Of a DNA stretch of 42,125 nucleotides, positions 35,315-42,125 are shown one piece after another. The DNA is from an uncultured Myxococcales bacterium. Lineage in GTDB: Bacteria > Myxococcota_A > Polyangia > Polyangiales > Polyangiaceae. How positions within the stretch are numbered: the first letter of the stretch is position 1; each line of letters begins with the position of its first letter. The position numbers and the translations under genes are program-made. Under the pieces are notes generated by a model. That model saw only the letters and a list, made by a program, of their open reading frames with translations, was not told the DNA's origin and ran no database searches. The stretch is from contig CALMUT010000182.1 in the NCBI GenBank assembly GCA_937872925.1, forward strand, positions 1-42,125, read 5' to 3'.

Positions 35315-37213
35315 TCAGTGACCGCCACTGGATTTTGGCTTCGCGCCCCAAATACGCAAGCACAGCAAGAAGCCGAGCACGGCGAAGGGCATCAAGAACC
35401 ACGGCCAATACGCCCAGTCGCGGCTGGTCAAATAGCCTAGGCTGACGCTCTGAATTGCGGTGCCCAGGTAGACGAAGCCGTCGATCACTCCGACGGCCGT
35501 TGCGGCGCCTTTGCGGCCCCCGAAGTCCATGGTCGCAGTGCCTGACAACAGGCCGTGGGTGCCGATCACGCACAGGCTCATCAAGAACACGAACACGCCG
35601 AGAAAATACGGACTCATGGGGGTGACGGGTTGGGCTTGGAGCAGTCGCATGTCCCCGGCGCGTTGCACCGGTTTGGGGTCTTGCAGCTGCAGCTCTAGCT
35701 GCTCGCCGCCCCGCAGCACCCGGGCAGGGATGCCTCGCCCCTCCTGCACCGGGTTCGCTTCGGCACCCTGAAGGTTCGACGCGCAAGCGCACTTGGAAGC
35801 GTTCCAGCCCGCCGCCTTGCACACCGGCTGCCAGCACGCGACGGCGTCGCGCACGTCCTTCCAGTTCTTGACGCCATCCTTTTCCGCGATGCTGAGGATC
35901 TGGTCGCCAGCGAGAAGACCGCTCTTGTCGCTCGCGCTCGAGACGACGTTCTGCGCCGGCGCTAAGACAAAGCCCATGCCAAGTGTGCAGATGGCGAGGA
36001 AGCCGTAGAGCCCAGCAGCTGCGGGGCCCCGGCGGCTTTGAAAGAACAAATCGCTCACCCAGCCTGCGACGTTGCCGCCGATCACGCCGGCCACCATCAG
36101 CACACCTCCCCAACCGCCTTGCACGAGAAAGGGAGCGAGGAACGCCAACACCGAGAGGATGATCAGGTAGCCGCGCCGGGCGCCGCGAGCCTTCGATGCG
36201 ATGAAGCCCGAGACGGCGGCGACGAGGAAACAGGGCAGGGCGGGCCACAGCGGCTTTGCGGACCAGCTGTCGATGGCCGTGAGCATTTCACCGCCGCGCA
36301 GGGGGTGGGACAGGGGCAGCGCCCAAATCTCTTTGGCGTAGATCGGAAACCAGTGCATCACGCCGTTGCGTAGGACGCCCGTGCAGAACTCGATGAACGC
36401 GACAGTGAGAATGATTGGATTCGATAGAATGCGTTTGATCAGGACCAGCGCTGGGACGGGCGTGTCGCTGGTATCTCCGCTCGAAGCGTCGCCGGTGTCG
36501 AAGTCTTTGTGCCCGGCCAAACCCGGTCGGTCTCGCAGCAAGAAGTACTCGACCGCAAAAAAGATGCCCAGAAACACTCCTGGTAGGGCGAAGACCACCC
36601 AAGCAACGCGCGGCGCGCTCAGCCCGGTCATGCGTTGAGCGATGCGCAGCAGCACGTCGTTTACTGTAAAAGCCAGGAAGATGCCGCTCGAGATCATCGT
36701 GCCGAAGATCCCGGAAAAGCCCCCGCGCTCCGTGACGTGGAACCAGTGCGCGTTCACTTTTACGATCGACACGGCGCCGTAGCTCTGGAAGTACATGTTC
36801 AGGGCGTAGAGCGCGCTAAACACCAGGCGCAGCGGTGCGTCGGCGGCCTGGCCGCTTTGGACCACGTGGTACAGGTACGCCCCCATAGCGAGGTTCGCGA
36901 CCATGGCGCCAAAGGCCCCGATGAGCATGCCCTTGCGCCCGCCCATTCGGTCGACGAGGGGACCGTTCAACAGGAACGCAAACGCGTAGACGAAGGTTCC
37001 GGCGCCGAAGATGATGCCGAAGTCCTCTTTGGTCATCAGCTCGCCAAGACTGTTCTTGGCGACGGTGAGGTTGTAGCGCCCCATGTAGAGCAGGGCGTAG
37101 GTGACGCCCAAGGGGAACCAGTTGAAGAAGCGCCGGCGTCGAAACGCGGCGGAGTGCTCGATGGCCACGCCCGTGGTCCTAGCGGTGGTTGCTCCCATGC
37201 GGCCCGGGAGCAT
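35315..37213 (-). CDS. MFS transporter (OPA-like) with inserted PDZ domain
   Basis: The 632-residue protein has 12 predicted membrane helices with the organophosphate:phosphate antiporter (GlpT/UhpC) look: GRYNLTVAKNSLGELM after helix 1, RMGGRKG in loop 2-3 and HWFHVTERGGFSGIFGTMIS near helix 4-5. Between helices 9 and 10 (periplasmic side) a block of about 90 residues (about 421-510) replaces the usual short loop. It contains SGLLAGDQILSIAEKDGVKNW and GGEQLELQLQ, the core of a PDZ domain, plus four Cys. Substrate unknown (a sugar- or glycerol-phosphate is the family norm). ATG 37198 is an alternative start. Confidence 0.85.
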   Translation of the reverse strand: MLPGRMGATTARTTGVAIEHSAAFRRRRFFNWFPLGVTYALLYMGRYNLTVAKNSLGELMTKEDFGIIFGAGTFVYAFAFLLNGPLVDRMGGRKGMLIGAFGAMVANLAMGAYLYHVVQSGQAADAPLRLVFSALYALNMYFQSYGAVSIVKVNAHWFHVTERGGFSGIFGTMISSGIFLAFTVNDVLLRIAQRMTGLSAPRVAWVVFALPGVFLGIFFAVEYFLLRDRPGLAGHKDFDTGDASSGDTSDTPVPALVLIKRILSNPIILTVAFIEFCTGVLRNGVMHWFPIYAKEIWALPLSHPLRGGEMLTAIDSWSAKPLWPALPCFLVAAVSGFIASKARGARRGYLIILSVLAFLAPFLVQGGWGGVLMVAGVIGGNVAGWVSDLFFQSRRGPAAAGLYGFLAICTLGMGFVLAPAQNVVSSASDKSGLLAGDQILSIAEKDGVKNWKDVRDAVACWQPVCKAAGWNASKCACASNLQGAEANPVQEGRGIPARVLRGGEQLELQLQDPKPVQRAGDMRLLQAQPVTPMSPYFLGVFVFLMSLCVIGTHGLLSGTATMDFGGRKGAATAVGVIDGFVYLGTAIQSVSLGYLTSRDWAYWPWFLMPFAVLGFLLCLRIWGAKPKSSGGH

Positions 37214-37365
37214 ACATGTTCAACGCCCGCGTGGTGGACGCGACCCCCCAGGCGGGTCTGTCGCATTTGCCGACCTGAGCCGCAAACTCTACCGAGCTTG
37301 CCCCGGCCCTGGGGCCCGAGGCGTGGGATTCCTTCGGGCCGCCGGGGCAAACAGCGGAAGCGGGC

Positions 37366-37371
37366 TTGACA
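37366..37371 (+). promoter_or_regulatory. Consensus -35 TTGACA upstream of tRNA-Cys
   Basis: A perfect TTGACA lies 33 bases before the mature tRNA 5' end. The -10 region is poor (AAGCTT or AGCTTC at 16-17 bp), so the promoter is only likely. Confidence 0.45.
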
Positions 37372-37404
37372 CCTGCTGAGAAAATGAAAGCTTCTCGCTC
37401 CTTC

Positions 37405-37476
37405 GGCGCGGTAGCCAAGTGGTTAGGCAACGGTTTGCAAAACCGTCATACGTCGGTTCGAATCCGATCCGCGCCT
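37405..37476 (+). tRNA. tRNA-Cys (GCA)
   Basis: The cloverleaf is complete. The acceptor stem GGCGCGG (37405-37411) pairs with CCGCGCC (37469-37475), and the discriminator is U at 37476, as expected for Cys. The anticodon arm ACGGT-TTGCAAA-ACCGT gives anticodon GCA. The T arm has the GGTTCGAATCC pattern. CCA is not encoded (CCG follows). Confidence 0.97.
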
Positions 37477-37481
37477 CCGCC

Positions 37482-38120
37482 GTGGTTCGCCCTTATTTCG
37501 TAGGAGTCGCCGGTGGCACGGGTTCCGGCAAGACAACGGTGGCTCGGGCAATCGCCGGAGGGTTGCCTGACGGCACCGCTACGCTCATCGAACACGACGC
37601 GTACTACCGGGATCGCCCTGACCTCAGCTACGAGCAACGCAGCGAGCTCAACTTCGATCATCCCGACGCCCTCGAGACGCAGTTGCTCATCGACCACATC
37701 GGCGCGCTGCGTGAGGGCGAAGGTGTGGAATTGCCCGAGTACGACTTTGCGACACATCGGCGCAGCGAAACCCGTCGTCGAGTGGAGCCCCAACCGGTCA
37801 TCGTGGTCGAGGGCATCTTAGTATTCGCCGATGAGCGATTGCGCTCGCAGTTCGACCTGAAAGTGTTCGTGGACACGGACGCGGACATTCGTGTGTTCAG
37901 GCGCATCCGCCGCGACATTGAACAACGCGGTCGGACCTTCGCGTCGGTCCGCGAGCAGTACTATTCGTCCGTTCGCCCGATGCATCTGCAGTTTGTTGAG
38001 CCAAGCAAGCGCTGGGCGGACATTATCGTGCCGGAGGGTGGCCAGAATCTAGTCGCTGTGGAACTGCTGCTGACCAAGCTGCGCGCGGTGATCGACCAGG
38101 GCCTCGTGCACTCGCTGTAG
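37482..38120 (+). CDS. udk: Uridine kinase
   Basis: The 212-residue P-loop enzyme has Walker A GGTGSGKT (11-18), EHDAYYRD, FDHPDALET, LPEYDF, a VVEGILVF strand and RRIRRDIEQRGRT, all matching bacterial uridine/cytidine kinases; length is normal. It phosphorylates uridine and cytidine in the pyrimidine salvage pathway. The GTG at 37482 is the only start that fits: earlier codons lie within tRNA-Cys, and the family N-terminus begins a few residues after it. Only five bases separate the tRNA discriminator base from the GTG, and no Shine-Dalgarno is possible outside the tRNA. Confidence 0.95.
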   Translation: MVRPYFVGVAGGTGSGKTTVARAIAGGLPDGTATLIEHDAYYRDRPDLSYEQRSELNFDHPDALETQLLIDHIGALREGEGVELPEYDFATHRRSETRRRVEPQPVIVVEGILVFADERLRSQFDLKVFVDTDADIRVFRRIRRDIEQRGRTFASVREQYYSSVRPMHLQFVEPSKRWADIIVPEGGQNLVAVELLLTKLRAVIDQGLVHSL

Positions 38121-38165
38121 CGCCCGCAGCGAAAAGGTAGGGGACGGCTTGCCTCTGGGAACCCC

Positions 38166-38597
38166 TCAGCCTCCGAAGCGGAAGCCGGATCCGGGGCGTG
38201 CGCTCGTCAATAGGCGCAGCGGAACTGTCGTCAGCAACAGAGAAACGGCCAGCATGCCCGCGTGGTGCATCGGCGTGGAGAGCAGGGGTGGGCGCAGGAA
38301 TTCCCACACCAAAAGCAGCGGGACGGGAGCCATCACCGCCACGAACCACGCGCGCGCGCCTGTCGGAGGCACGCGTGCTCGGAGCAGGACCAGGCACAGA
38401 TCGGTCAGCAGCAGGGTGAGGGCGAGGCATCCCGCGATGCCCGTGCCAAGGGGCAACCAGGCGATCAGCCCGAGCTTGCTGCCGCCGAAGAAGATCGCGC
38501 GAAGCAAGAGCGCGCACCACATGCCGACGAAGGGCCCGGCCAGGCTGGGCCACAGCCAGCTTCCCAGTTTCTTTCGAGCAAAGCGTCGGAATGCCAT
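38166..38597 (-). CDS. Small polytopic membrane protein, operon with vWA gene
   Basis: The 143-residue protein has about four hydrophobic segments, a basic N-terminus (MAFRRFARKKLG) and a Gly/Arg-rich tail. No family recognised. It starts five bases after the stop of the preceding membrane-protein gene on the same strand, so it is translated from the same mRNA. An upstream frame exists but runs antisense-like through the neighbour and has no initiation signal. Confidence 0.65.
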   Translation of the reverse strand: MAFRRFARKKLGSWLWPSLAGPFVGMWCALLLRAIFFGGSKLGLIAWLPLGTGIAGCLALTLLLTDLCLVLLRARVPPTGARAWFVAVMAPVPLLLVWEFLRPPLLSTPMHHAGMLAVSLLLTTVPLRLLTSARPGSGFRFGG

Positions 38598-38602
38598 AGC
38601 GT

Positions 38603-39436
38603 TTAGGCGACTTCTTGCACGATCGCGTCGCTTACATCGTCCAGCGTAGCACCTTTGACCTGGACGTTTTCCAGACTGCCATCGTCCAGGGAAAGTTCCG
38701 CCGCGGACCGGGTTTCCACGGCGGTGTACATCCGCGTCAGGCTTTCCACATGATCGGCGAGTCGTTGGTCGACCCGCCGAGCGACGCGCTTTGCCGATTC
38801 GGATTTGGAGGTGTCGCTGAGGCGCGCGCGGGCCCGGGCCAACCGCACTAGGTTCTTCCACGCGCGTCGTGAATCGCCGGCGGTGTCTGAATCCAGCACA
38901 CTTTCATCCACTTCGCGCCGCAGCTCCGCCCCGGCGCGTAGCGTGGACTTGGCCGGCTCGCTGACTTCGTCGGCCAAGTGGTCCAGGGCAAATGCCGTTG
39001 GGTCGTCTGCAGGAACCAAGAGTGGCGCCAAGGCCAATACCGCGCACAGCATGACCACCACGCCGCGCACGAGGGGATCCGCCGCGGCGAATCGCGTGCT
39101 CAGGTAGCCGGCAAGCGCACCCGCGCATGCAGCGGACAGCGCGTGCACCAGTCGAGGATCCCTGCCTTGCACGCGCCAGGTGCGCTCTGCGAATGCGCCC
39201 AGCATCAGCGCGGCGCCGGCAATCGCCGGACCATTATTCGCAAGCACACCGCTGGCGAGCGCGCCCAGGGCACCCCCGGTCACCGCCAGCGCGTTGGGAG
39301 TGAAACTCGCGGCCAGCGCCAGCAATACCCCGAGCAAGACCGCTGCTCCCGCACCGAACACAACTCCGAGTCGCCCGCTCAGGGGCAGGATGCCAAAAGC
39401 GGCGCCTGCCGCGACAAGTAATGAAATGCTTCGCAT
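38603..39436 (-). CDS. Membrane protein with cytoplasmic helical domain, operon with vWA gene
   Basis: The 277-residue protein has five or six hydrophobic segments in the first 165 residues (Ala/Gly/Leu/Val-rich) and a hydrophilic helical C-terminal domain (about 170-277) with many Arg, Asp, Glu and Ser. GAGGAG precedes the ATG at 39436. The gene is 13 bases downstream of the vWA gene and 5 bases upstream of the small membrane-protein gene. No catalytic motif is seen. Confidence 0.7.
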   Translation of the reverse strand: MRSISLLVAAGAAFGILPLSGRLGVVFGAGAAVLLGVLLALAASFTPNALAVTGGALGALASGVLANNGPAIAGAALMLGAFAERTWRVQGRDPRLVHALSAACAGALAGYLSTRFAAADPLVRGVVVMLCAVLALAPLLVPADDPTAFALDHLADEVSEPAKSTLRAGAELRREVDESVLDSDTAGDSRRAWKNLVRLARARARLSDTSKSESAKRVARRVDQRLADHVESLTRMYTAVETRSAAELSLDDGSLENVQVKGATLDDVSDAIVQEVA

Positions 39437-39449
39437 GAGCTCAGTCTCC

Positions 39450-40877
39450 TCAGAAGGCTTTGCGACCGATGTTCTTGGCGTTGGCAGCGGCTGAGGCTTT
39501 GCCCGCACTCTTGGCTGCCGCTGACTTTGGTGGTGCGGCTCGGAAGGCACGCTTGGCCTCGCCCAGTTCTGCACGCTGCTTGTCCAACGACTCTCTTTCT
39601 GCTGCCGGGGCCGCTGCGGCCGCGGTCTCCAGCGCTGCTAGGCTTTGGTCCATGAGGGCTTCTGCTTTGTCCGTATCGCCTTCCGCATAGGCGTGGGTCG
39701 CCGCGAGCTGCCGTAGGGATGCCAGGGCGCTCGTTGCGCTCGCGACGACTCTCGGGTCACGACTTGCGAGCACCAGCTGCTGGCTCCGCTCGCCCTGGAG
39801 CGTCAGAGCCGGAACTTGGACTTGCGCCTGCTTTCCGCCGACACGCCGCCAGGAGAGGTGGCTCTTCAGGTCGAGGGTCTCGCCGTGCTCTGCGTCGGCT
39901 CGAAGCTCGACGATCACGCGCCGCTGATCCCGCGCGAAGAGCGAGCCAAGGGCCAGGGTCACTTCGCCGGCGCTCTGATCGACGACTTCGGCGCCGACGG
40001 CCCGTAGGAAACGAAGCCCGGGCGCCAGGCTCAGCTGCACGCGCGCGTCGTCCACGACGGTGTTGGCGGTTTCGTCGAGTTCTTGGGTGAGGAACCGCGC
40101 GAGGGCACTGGGGTTTTCCACAAAGCCGAAGTTGCCGCGGCCCGCGTTTGCTACGCCGGACATATAGCTCTCGTCGAAGTCGAGCCCGATGCCTAGGGCG
40201 GATACTGTAGTGGACGTGGCAGCCCCCGCTCGGGCCAGCTGCTCGGATCGTTCTTTGGAACTATCCAGACCGTCGCTGACCAAGATCACCCGCCGGACCC
40301 GGCCGGGAGCCGCGTGGGCGACTTCCTCCATGCCGCGGTCCAAAGCCGGCGGGATATTCGTGCCGCCGCCTGCGGAAATGGAAAATACACGTTGCAGCAG
40401 CTGTCGACGCACTTCCCCCACCCGCGCCAAGCGCTGGACGACTTCGTGATTCGAGTCGTAGCGGACGAAGGCCACTTCGTCTTCGTCCCGCATGCGTTCG
40501 ATCAGATCTGCGACGCTCCGCTTCGAGCGTTCAATCTTTTCGCCAGACATCGAACCGGAGGTGTCAAATACGATGGCCAGAGCCAGCGGCGCCCGCTCGG
40601 TTCCCGCAGGCAAATCCTCTGCTTCGAGGGTCAGTTCCGCGTAGACCGAATTGCCCTGCCCAGACTGCACGCGACTCTGACTCAACTGCAACGTGCCCTT
40701 GGCGCCGGGGCCTTGGAAGGTTGCGCCTCTATCGCCGTCGAGCGCACCAAACTGAAACGCACTGCCCACCGCAGGCGCCTGCATCAAGACCAAGCCCCCG
40801 ACAGAAAGAGCGACGGCGCTAGCGGCCAAGCCGCGCCGGGCTCGGGGAGAACTCAACAATTGACGGATCCATGACAT
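39450..40877 (-). CDS. von Willebrand factor A domain protein, membrane-anchored
   Basis: The 475-residue protein has an N-terminal signal-anchor (about 15-36), a short exposed linker and a vWA domain (about 98-290). The complete MIDAS is DTSGSMS (105-111), Thr173 in GGTNI and Asp202 in SDG. A beta region (about 295-390) follows, then an Ala-rich helical tail (about 395-475) that ends in Lys-rich residues. The metal site implies Mg2+-dependent protein binding. With GAGGAG eight bases before it, the ATG at 40877 is preferred to the one at 40886. It is the first gene of a tight three-gene operon with two membrane proteins; function unknown. Confidence 0.85.
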   Translation of the reverse strand: MSWIRQLLSSPRARRGLAASAVALSVGGLVLMQAPAVGSAFQFGALDGDRGATFQGPGAKGTLQLSQSRVQSGQGNSVYAELTLEAEDLPAGTERAPLALAIVFDTSGSMSGEKIERSKRSVADLIERMRDEDEVAFVRYDSNHEVVQRLARVGEVRRQLLQRVFSISAGGGTNIPPALDRGMEEVAHAAPGRVRRVILVSDGLDSSKERSEQLARAGAATSTTVSALGIGLDFDESYMSGVANAGRGNFGFVENPSALARFLTQELDETANTVVDDARVQLSLAPGLRFLRAVGAEVVDQSAGEVTLALGSLFARDQRRVIVELRADAEHGETLDLKSHLSWRRVGGKQAQVQVPALTLQGERSQQLVLASRDPRVVASATSALASLRQLAATHAYAEGDTDKAEALMDQSLAALETAAAAAPAAERESLDKQRAELGEAKRAFRAAPPKSAAAKSAGKASAAANAKNIGRKAF

Positions 40878-41139
40878 GGCATTCACTCCTCAAGGCAAAG
40901 CGGCGCCGGGACCCCCTTAGGAGGTCCGGATTCTGCGGCGGCGTTCGGCTCCATCAGCCAGTACGCGCGGGGGCGGCCGAAGATCTCAGCGGCGGAAAAT
41001 GCCTTGGCTCAGATCACCGGCACCGTAGGGAATGCGCCATCCCAGCGCCCGTTGTCGCCCCGCCCGCCGGGCAGACGCCATGCTGCGGCTGCTTGGCTGC
41101 TCTGGCGCGCCTGGGCCTGGAGCCGAGTGGCCGCCGCGC

Positions 41140-41634
41140 TCACTGGAGGAACGGAAACATGGTGCGGCCCGCCTGAAGGATGGCGATCCGTGGGACGCTG
41201 CCCGTCTCGTCAACGGGGTGTTTGTTCACGCGGATGCCCAAGGACCGCATGGCAGTCACATCCGCTTCGCCGCGCACGCGGTATTCGATGCGGTCTCGCA
41301 TGGCCGTCTCCGCCATCAATGGCACGACGAGTCCCCACGGGATGATCACCGGGGCTTGGACCACAACCGTGCCGTCGGCGGGCAACCATTGGTTGGGGCT
41401 GTACGAAACGGGCGGTAGCGCCCATTTGCCTGCCATGGTCGTTTGCACGCGTACGTTTCGGACCTGAACGTCGAAGCTATTGTCGTTGTGCACGCTCAGG
41501 AAGACTTGCATCCCGATGCCAGCCGGGCCGGCGGATCGAATCTCCGCGTGGTGGAGCTGCATCGTCGGTTTGGAGACGCAGCTGGGCAGCAGCAGTAGGG
41601 ACACGCCTCCGGTCAAGAATGAGCGTCGTTCCAT
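41140..41634 (-). CDS. LEA14-like (WHy-type) lipoprotein
   Basis: The 164-residue protein has a lipobox LPSC (Cys19) and a mature beta-sandwich with GMQVFLSVHNDNSFDVQVRNVRVQ, the pattern of LEA type-2/WHy domains in bacterial and plant stress proteins. It would sit lipid-anchored in the envelope. The ATG at 41634 is preferred: TAAGTT ends seven bases upstream and there is no ribosome site. The vWA gene starts 262 bases downstream on the same strand. Confidence 0.75.
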   Translation of the reverse strand: MERRSFLTGGVSLLLLPSCVSKPTMQLHHAEIRSAGPAGIGMQVFLSVHNDNSFDVQVRNVRVQTTMAGKWALPPVSYSPNQWLPADGTVVVQAPVIIPWGLVVPLMAETAMRDRIEYRVRGEADVTAMRSLGIRVNKHPVDETGSVPRIAILQAGRTMFPFLQ

Positions 41635-41641
41635 CGGGCAC

Positions 41642-41647
41642 AACTTA
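41642..41647 (-). promoter_or_regulatory. -10-like hexamer TAAGTT, predicted leaderless start
   Basis: Read on the minus strand, TAAGTT ends exactly seven bases before the ATG at 41634, the same spacing as at 6734, 15808 and 16935. No Shine-Dalgarno lies between. Confidence 0.45.
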
Positions 41648-41783
41648 GTGGAAAAAGCGCCGCCGCGCTGCCCGCCATTTCGAAGCCGTATTTTCAGGCA
41701 CCGCAGCGGCCATCACGGCCGCCCGGCCGCCGCGGACCTACGCCTTGCCCTGACCGGTAAAGGGCGCCATAAAGCCCGCCACC

Positions 41784-42125
41784 ATGGTCATGGCACTGCC
41801 GTCGCTGCTGCGCGACATCAACTCCGCTGGGTTCAACGTCATCTCCAAGGCCTGGGACGCGCTCTCGGGGCTACCCGGCGGACGCGCGCTGTTCTCGCGC
41901 ATGGTCGGTCTCGCAGCGCCGTACACCGGCACCATCGGCGCGCAGGTCACCGAGTTGGGCCTGGGGCACTCCGTGGTCACGCTGCAGGACCGGCGCGCTG
42001 TGCGCAACCACCTGGCTTCGGTGCACGCCGTGGCGCTTGCGAACTTGATCGAACTCACCGGCAACATCGCGCTTTCCTACTCCCTGCCGGACGACGCCCG
42101 ATTCATCGTGAAGGCGATGAACATC
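41784..42125 (+). CDS. DUF4442 hotdog-fold thioesterase-like protein (3' truncated)
   Basis: The frame is open from ATG 41784 to the window end (114 codons, no stop). It shows FSRMVGLAAPYTGTIGAQV, LGLGHSVVTLQDRRAVRNHL and SVHAVALANLIELTGNIAL, the conserved core of DUF4442, a hotdog fold related to PaaI-type acyl-CoA thioesterases. It probably acts on a thioester substrate in the cytoplasm; specificity is unknown. A minus-strand frame over the same bases is a shadow of this gene. No clear ribosome site; the second Met at 41790 is an alternative start. Confidence 0.85.
   Translation, partial: MVMALPSLLRDINSAGFNVISKAWDALSGLPGGRALFSRMVGLAAPYTGTIGAQVTELGLGHSVVTLQDRRAVRNHLASVHAVALANLIELTGNIALSYSLPDDARFIVKAMNI

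Noticed and set aside
41738..42067. Open frame of 109 codons on the minus strand
   Set aside because: The plus strand encodes conserved DUF4442 motifs over the same bases and runs off the window end; the minus frame has no recognisable protein features.

Overview
The window is GC-rich and densely coded. It most likely comes from a myxobacterium of the Sorangium/Polyangium type (Myxococcota). This is an inference from gene style: at least nine predicted lipoproteins, several with long Gly/Ser/Ala linkers behind the lipobox; a Cys-rich Dickkopf-like lipoprotein; a Ser/Thr kinase fused to a receiver; a DUF4388 (PATAN) signalling protein; and an AgmX/PglI-like C-terminal domain. There is no rRNA gene, CRISPR array, insertion sequence, phage or recognisable biosynthetic cluster. 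No gap between genes exceeds 300 bases; the longest (1263-1551, 289 bases) shows nothing I can name.

Layout. 1-3386: three secreted or lipid-anchored proteins on the + strand. 3486-6237: a small membrane-anchored protein, an MTH1-like Nudix hydrolase and a phytoene-desaturase-like FAD enzyme. 6240-7824: two divergent lipoproteins. 7856-10053 (-): a probable operon of a PH-like/zinc-ribbon membrane protein, a 3-hydroxyacyl-CoA dehydrogenase and a myxobacterial orphan. 10230-14460 (+): a membrane protein with Ig-like repeats, a WD40-like lipoprotein, a Tat-exported protein and a methyltransferase. 14477-19636: an M18 aminopeptidase diverging from a four-gene run (unknown protein, NtrY-like sensor kinase, TlpA-like thioredoxin, Mpo1-like protein). 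19785-22385 (-): a large surface amidohydrolase. 22528-25064 (+): uppP, a mannose-1-phosphate guanylyltransferase and a small lipoprotein. 25104-27176 (-): uvrB, diverging from a 3D-domain lipoprotein. 28108-31936 (-): kinase-receiver fusion, a 25-Cys protein, argC, rpsI and rplM. 32194-35311 (+): a signalling protein (MshEN, degenerate HD-GYP, pseudo-receiver, DUF4388) and a protein with conserved ends and a disordered middle. 35315-37213 (-): an OPA-type MFS transporter with a PDZ domain inserted in a periplasmic loop. 37405-38120 (+): tRNA-Cys running almost directly into uridine kinase. 38166-40877 (-): a three-gene operon of a von Willebrand A protein and two membrane proteins. 41140-41634 (-): a LEA14-like lipoprotein. 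41784-end (+): a truncated DUF4442 hotdog protein.

How the genes work together. Housekeeping functions (rplM-rpsI, argC, uvrB, tRNA-Cys, udk, uppP) are interspersed with cell-envelope and signalling genes. uppP and the guanylyltransferase are 31 bases apart and plausibly co-supply envelope polysaccharide synthesis (lipid carrier recycling and GDP-mannose).

Most notable signals. (1) The 21-base gap between the M18 aminopeptidase and its divergent neighbour carries two overlapping opposed -10 hexamers, each 6-7 bases from a start codon, which predicts two leaderless mRNAs from one symmetrical element. (2) The same -10-to-start spacing recurs at several other genes. (3) The uridine-kinase start codon lies five bases after the tRNA-Cys discriminator base. 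(4) The MFS-PDZ fusion. (5) A c-di-GMP-type signalling protein with both its HD-GYP and receiver active sites altered. All functional statements come from reading motifs by eye; no database search was run.
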